From Lachnospiraceae bacterium (GTDB taxonomy: Bacteria > Bacillota > Clostridia > Lachnospirales > Lachnospiraceae): a stretch of DNA of 64,000 bases. Where the stretch lies: assembly GCA_017938315.1 (NCBI GenBank), contig JAGBBV010000022.1, forward strand, positions 24,142 to 88,141. The letters run 5' to 3'. Of this stretch, positions 61,817 to 64,000 are shown piece by piece. The notes beneath the pieces are model-generated. The model was not told the origin of the DNA. It searched no databases and saw only the letters and a program-made list of their open reading frames with translations. Made by a program: the position numbers and the translations under genes. Positions within the stretch are counted from its first letter, which is position 1. Every line of letters begins with the position of its first letter.

Positions 61817-61858
61817 AAATCCAAATTTTGTTACAGCACAACAAGATTTGGATTTTTT
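61817..61858. terminator. Bidirectional terminator between convergent genes
   Basis: AAATCCAAAT (61817-61826) pairs with ATTTGGATTT (61846-61855); inner TTGTT (61828-61832) pairs with AACAA (61840-61844). T-rich on the right on the plus strand and, read on the minus strand, followed by ATTTTTATTTATT, so it can serve both the antitoxin unit and the nuclease gene. Confidence 0.85.
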
Positions 61859-61862
61859 ATTA

Positions 61863-62819
61863 TTATAAGGATCTTAATATTTTATGGATTTCTTCAATAT
61901 CATCAGTTCCGGCAATCTCAATTGCCCGGTAGATTTGGTCAATGACTTCGGCCGGTGTTTCCAGCATGTCGGCAGTTTCTGCGGCAGTAAGATGTTTATG
62001 GTATTTTTTGAGAGTAAGCCGGATGAGATTTATAAGTTCGCCTTCCTTTCGCCCAATAAGTAAACCTTCTTCCAGTCCAACACTATGCTCAGCCCTGCGC
62101 ATCTTTTCTTTTTCTTCTACTTCGTTATATTCAAAAATACTCACGCTAATAGCCTCCGATTTATGTTTTCTTAAAAAATCTGTCAATATGCCATTTTTGA
62201 TACATTCATTTACTGCACGGTTCACAGCCTCTGTAAGAGTGGTATCCGGTTCTTTTACATATTTGCGTATCAGTTCAACATAGGTCATATATTGTTTCAA
62301 GGTTTCACACTGCTCTAAAAGTTCAGTATTGTTTCCCAGATTAATATTCAGCATGGTTACCTTCAGTTCCAGTTCGGGAATACTATCATTACACAGATAA
62401 GCATCTGATAATTTCAATTCCCTTCGTTCCGGCTGTTTTTGGATACCATTATAAAATACAATGAAATGCGGCGTGGGTATCCGGATGAGTTTGGAAGAGA
62501 AGAGAGAACTGTCATTTACTAATTTTTCATATTCCCTTGCCACATAAAACAGATTCCGCAAAGGAATGTTCGGATTGTAGGTGGATTGATGCTCATACAA
62601 ATACAAATGACAATCAACCAAAAAAGCAAGGTCGTTTTTCATATTCATGTAGATGGCATTTTCCAAAGTGACAACCTGTAGCTGATCTGCATCTGCATAA
62701 TGGGAATGGTTCACTGCATTGTACAACTGCAGTAGTTCTTGTTTCTCCCGGAAAAGAAGACGGAACATCGTGTCTTTGTACTCCCGGTTCGCGGTAGTTA
62801 AATCGTTTCTGTTATTCAT
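61863..62819 (-). CDS. Rpn-family (PD-(D/E)XK) recombination-promoting nuclease
   Basis: 318 aa, only clear minus-strand gene. N-terminal REYKDTMFRLLFREKQELLQLYNAV is typical of the Rpn/transposase-31 family. The nuclease core has LAFLVDCHLYLYEHQSTYNPNIPLRNLFYVAREYEKL (about 70-106), with the Asp and the E-x-Q metal-binding residues; IPTPHFIVFYNGIQ follows. The C-terminal third is helical. Such proteins promote RecA-independent recombination in E. coli and occur in variable copies; some are linked to phage defence. GAAGGAGG lies four bases before the ATG. No terminal repeats or target duplication were seen. Confidence 0.88.
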   Translation of the reverse strand: MNNRNDLTTANREYKDTMFRLLFREKQELLQLYNAVNHSHYADADQLQVVTLENAIYMNMKNDLAFLVDCHLYLYEHQSTYNPNIPLRNLFYVAREYEKLVNDSSLFSSKLIRIPTPHFIVFYNGIQKQPERRELKLSDAYLCNDSIPELELKVTMLNINLGNNTELLEQCETLKQYMTYVELIRKYVKEPDTTLTEAVNRAVNECIKNGILTDFLRKHKSEAISVSIFEYNEVEEKEKMRRAEHSVGLEEGLLIGRKEGELINLIRLTLKKYHKHLTAAETADMLETPAEVIDQIYRAIEIAGTDDIEEIHKILRSL

Positions 62820-63212
62820 TGGCCTCCTTCGCAGGAGTACTTAATGAAAATCTCCTGCTTTTAAAAAGATTTGGAATTAAAAGCATAGATTTTCATGAAT
62901 TTTAGATAAACTAAAAGATTTTAGAATAGATAGAAATATATATGCTTTGAGGAAATAATAGCATATATTTTACGATTTTGCAATAATTATTGTGCGGATT
63001 TCAAATGAGTAATTAATCAATGTAATCGGATGAATATTTTCATGATAACAAGGATGTCAGTTTTTTTTGGTAACTAGTGTATGCTTATGCACTGCAAAAT
63101 ATGAAAATTAAGTATAGAAAAAGCACAGTTAAGTATTATGAAAAAAAATAGTGAGGCATTTGAATTATATTTAACTAGATTGTCATTATATGGATATGAA
63201 AGGGGAGTACAT
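62820..63212. other. AT-rich spacer between the divergent nuclease and WXG-type genes
   Basis: No gene is visible in these 393 bases. An inverted repeat, AAATATATATGCT (62934-62946) and AGCATATATTT (62960-62970), could be an operator or hairpin. TTAAGTAT occurs twice (63107-63114 and 63129-63136). I see no well-spaced -35/-10 pair. It is markedly more AT-rich than the flagellar region, which fits an insertion boundary. Confidence 0.5.
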
Positions 63213-63518
63213 ATGCCGGAAACAACAAATAGTACCCATACAGAAGATATAGGAATGGAAAAAGCCGGAACGGATTTTTGTGTATCTGCAGAAGATTTGG
63301 TGGACTTGTGTGTAAATATGGGAAATGCTGCAGATAATCTTATGCAAGACTGGAAGGGGAATGCATGCGAAGCATTTGATGCTATGAGTAAACTTCTGGT
63401 AAGCAGCGCAACAGGAGCAGGAACCAGATATGCGGAACTGTCTGGAATCATAACCCAAACAGGAATAGACAGAAGTGAACTGGATATTAGTGCTGCAGAT
63501 ACTGCGAAAGGAGAATAA
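63213..63518 (+). CDS. WXG100-like small helical protein
   Basis: 101 aa from ATG 63213, eight bases after AAGGGGAG; a longer open frame from 63138 is not used. Helical, with a central W47-K-G49 turn (NLMQDWKGNACEAFDAMSK) between two helices as in ESAT-6/WXG100 proteins. No signal peptide. Such proteins are substrates or partners of type VII secretion systems. Two more small helical genes follow at once, so this begins an operon. Confidence 0.65.
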   Translation: MPETTNSTHTEDIGMEKAGTDFCVSAEDLVDLCVNMGNAADNLMQDWKGNACEAFDAMSKLLVSSATGAGTRYAELSGIITQTGIDRSELDISAADTAKGE

Positions 63519-63521
63519 TGC

Positions 63522-63872
63522 ATGCAGTGTAAATGTGAAGAAATTGCAAAGTATAAAGAGGCAATAGCTCTTTTGCAGGAAGCTTATGATTATAATTTTT
63601 TAGAAAAAGAACATGATAGCCTTATAGAGGCCGGTGTAAGCGTAATAAATGAAAAAACAAAGCAGACATATGAAGCAAAAAATCTTGATACCATATGTTC
63701 GAAGATAGCAGGAATAGATGATGAACTACATACAAGCAGAGGGGCATTGGATGGAGCTCTTTTAAGTGAAAGTTATAGGTTAATAGGAATATGTCAGGAA
63801 CTTGAGGCAGAAGATAGAGAATATCATTGGCAAATGATGTGGAAGAATTTATGGGGCAATAAAAATGAGTGA
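63522..63872 (+). CDS. Small helical protein in the WXG-type operon, unknown family
   Basis: 116 aa from ATG 63522, three bases after the previous stop, eight bases after AAAGGAG. Predicted mainly helical (CEEIAKYKEAIALLQEAYDY; later ELHTSRGALDGALLSESYRL), two N-terminal cysteines and a W/N-rich C-terminal end (YHWQMMWKNLWGNKNE). It has the size and build of the helical chaperone-like proteins (DUF5082/YwqH type) that accompany LXG toxins, but I cannot assign it firmly. Its stop overlaps the next start. Confidence 0.65.
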   Translation: MQCKCEEIAKYKEAIALLQEAYDYNFLEKEHDSLIEAGVSVINEKTKQTYEAKNLDTICSKIAGIDDELHTSRGALDGALLSESYRLIGICQELEAEDREYHWQMMWKNLWGNKNE

Positions 63873-64000
63873 AACAAATGAGAATATCTACCAGATTGAT
63901 TTAGACCTGCTGAAAGAAGCAGAAACGGTTTTCAGGCAAACAGCGGAAAAAATGAATGAAAACATGGAAAACATGAAAACCATGGTAGCAGGAACAGAGG
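63865..64000 (+). CDS. WXG100-like protein, N-terminal part (cut by window end)
   Basis: 45 codons seen: MSETNENIYQIDLDLLKEAE then TVFRQTAEKMNENMENMKTM. The start overlaps the previous stop by eight bases. A first amphipathic helix that would reach a W-x-G turn just beyond the window fits a WXG100 protein; the N-terminus of an LXG toxin is the alternative. Confidence 0.55.
   Translation, partial: MSETNENIYQIDLDLLKEAETVFRQTAEKMNENMENMKTMVAGTE

Noticed and set aside
63134-63139. TATTAT as the -10 of the WXG-type operon
   Set aside because: The nearest plausible -35, TTAAGT at 63107, is 21 bases away; no confident promoter can be given.

Overview
The window reads as a Gram-positive, flagellated member of the class Clostridia, most likely a motile Lachnospiraceae such as a Roseburia/Butyrivibrio/Agathobacter relative. 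The basis is PolC-type polymerase III, CodY, a sporulation sigma factor of the SigK type, FliY with a CheC-like half, the CheC/CheD pair, a moderately AT-rich composition and frequent TTG starts. The family assignment is inference from gene content and order; no rRNA or tRNA lies in the window to confirm it.

Layout. (1) 1-8711: the 3' end of hemW, a sigK-type sigma factor, pilT, then yifB(comM)-dprA, a short prepilin peptidase, topA and codY. These cover sporulation transcription, type IV pilus/DNA uptake functions, supercoiling and nutrient sensing. (2) 8839-42961: one very long flagellar/chemotaxis gene cluster, flgB-flgC-fliE-fliF-fliG-fliH-fliI-fliJ-ylxF-like-fliK-flgD-(TIGR02530-like)-flgE-flbD-motA-motB-fliL-fliM-fliY-cheY-fliO-fliP-fliQ-fliR-flhB-flhA-flhF-flhG-ycgR-cheB-cheA-cheW-cheC-cheD-orf-fliA-fapA-orf-swrB-like-orf. 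It builds the basal body, hook, export gate and motor, and sets motor output through CheA/CheY, two CheY-P phosphatase systems (FliY, CheC) and a PilZ brake. Flagellin, the filament cap, hook-associated proteins, FlgM and CheR are not here. A good SigA-type promoter precedes flgB, and a strong SigD/FliA-type promoter candidate sits in front of fliK. (3) 42969-44899: rpsB-tsf, with its promoter starting inside the terminator of the flagellar cluster and a structured leader. (4) 44921-48365: genes not normally found between tsf and pyrH, namely a six-TM chemoreceptor, a polysaccharide deacetylase and a bactofilin. (5) 48382-61535: pyrH-frr-uppS-cdsA-dxr-rseP, a PP2C phosphatase/Ser-Thr kinase pair, ispG and polC (translation recycling, isoprenoid/envelope lipid synthesis, replication). 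(6) 61536-64000: an accessory region with an antitoxin-like gene followed by what looks like a 14-codon toxin remnant, a convergent Rpn-family nuclease, an AT-rich spacer, and the start of a WXG100-type (type VII secretion-like) gene set that runs off the window.

The order dprA-topA-codY-fla/che-fliA-swrB-rpsB-tsf-pyrH-frr-uppS-cdsA-dxr-rseP-polC is that of the Bacillus subtilis chromosome, so most of the window is an old conserved backbone. The informative parts are the departures from it: genes lost (trmFO, xerC, hslVU, proS), genes added (motAB, ycgR, fapA, deacetylase/bactofilin, kinase/phosphatase) and the accessory right end. I do not see an unmistakably new system. The most unusual candidates are the receiver-less CheB, the LysM-like proline-glutamate protein closing the flagellar cluster, and the WXG-type cassette at the edge. 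All promoter, terminator and motif calls were made by eye.
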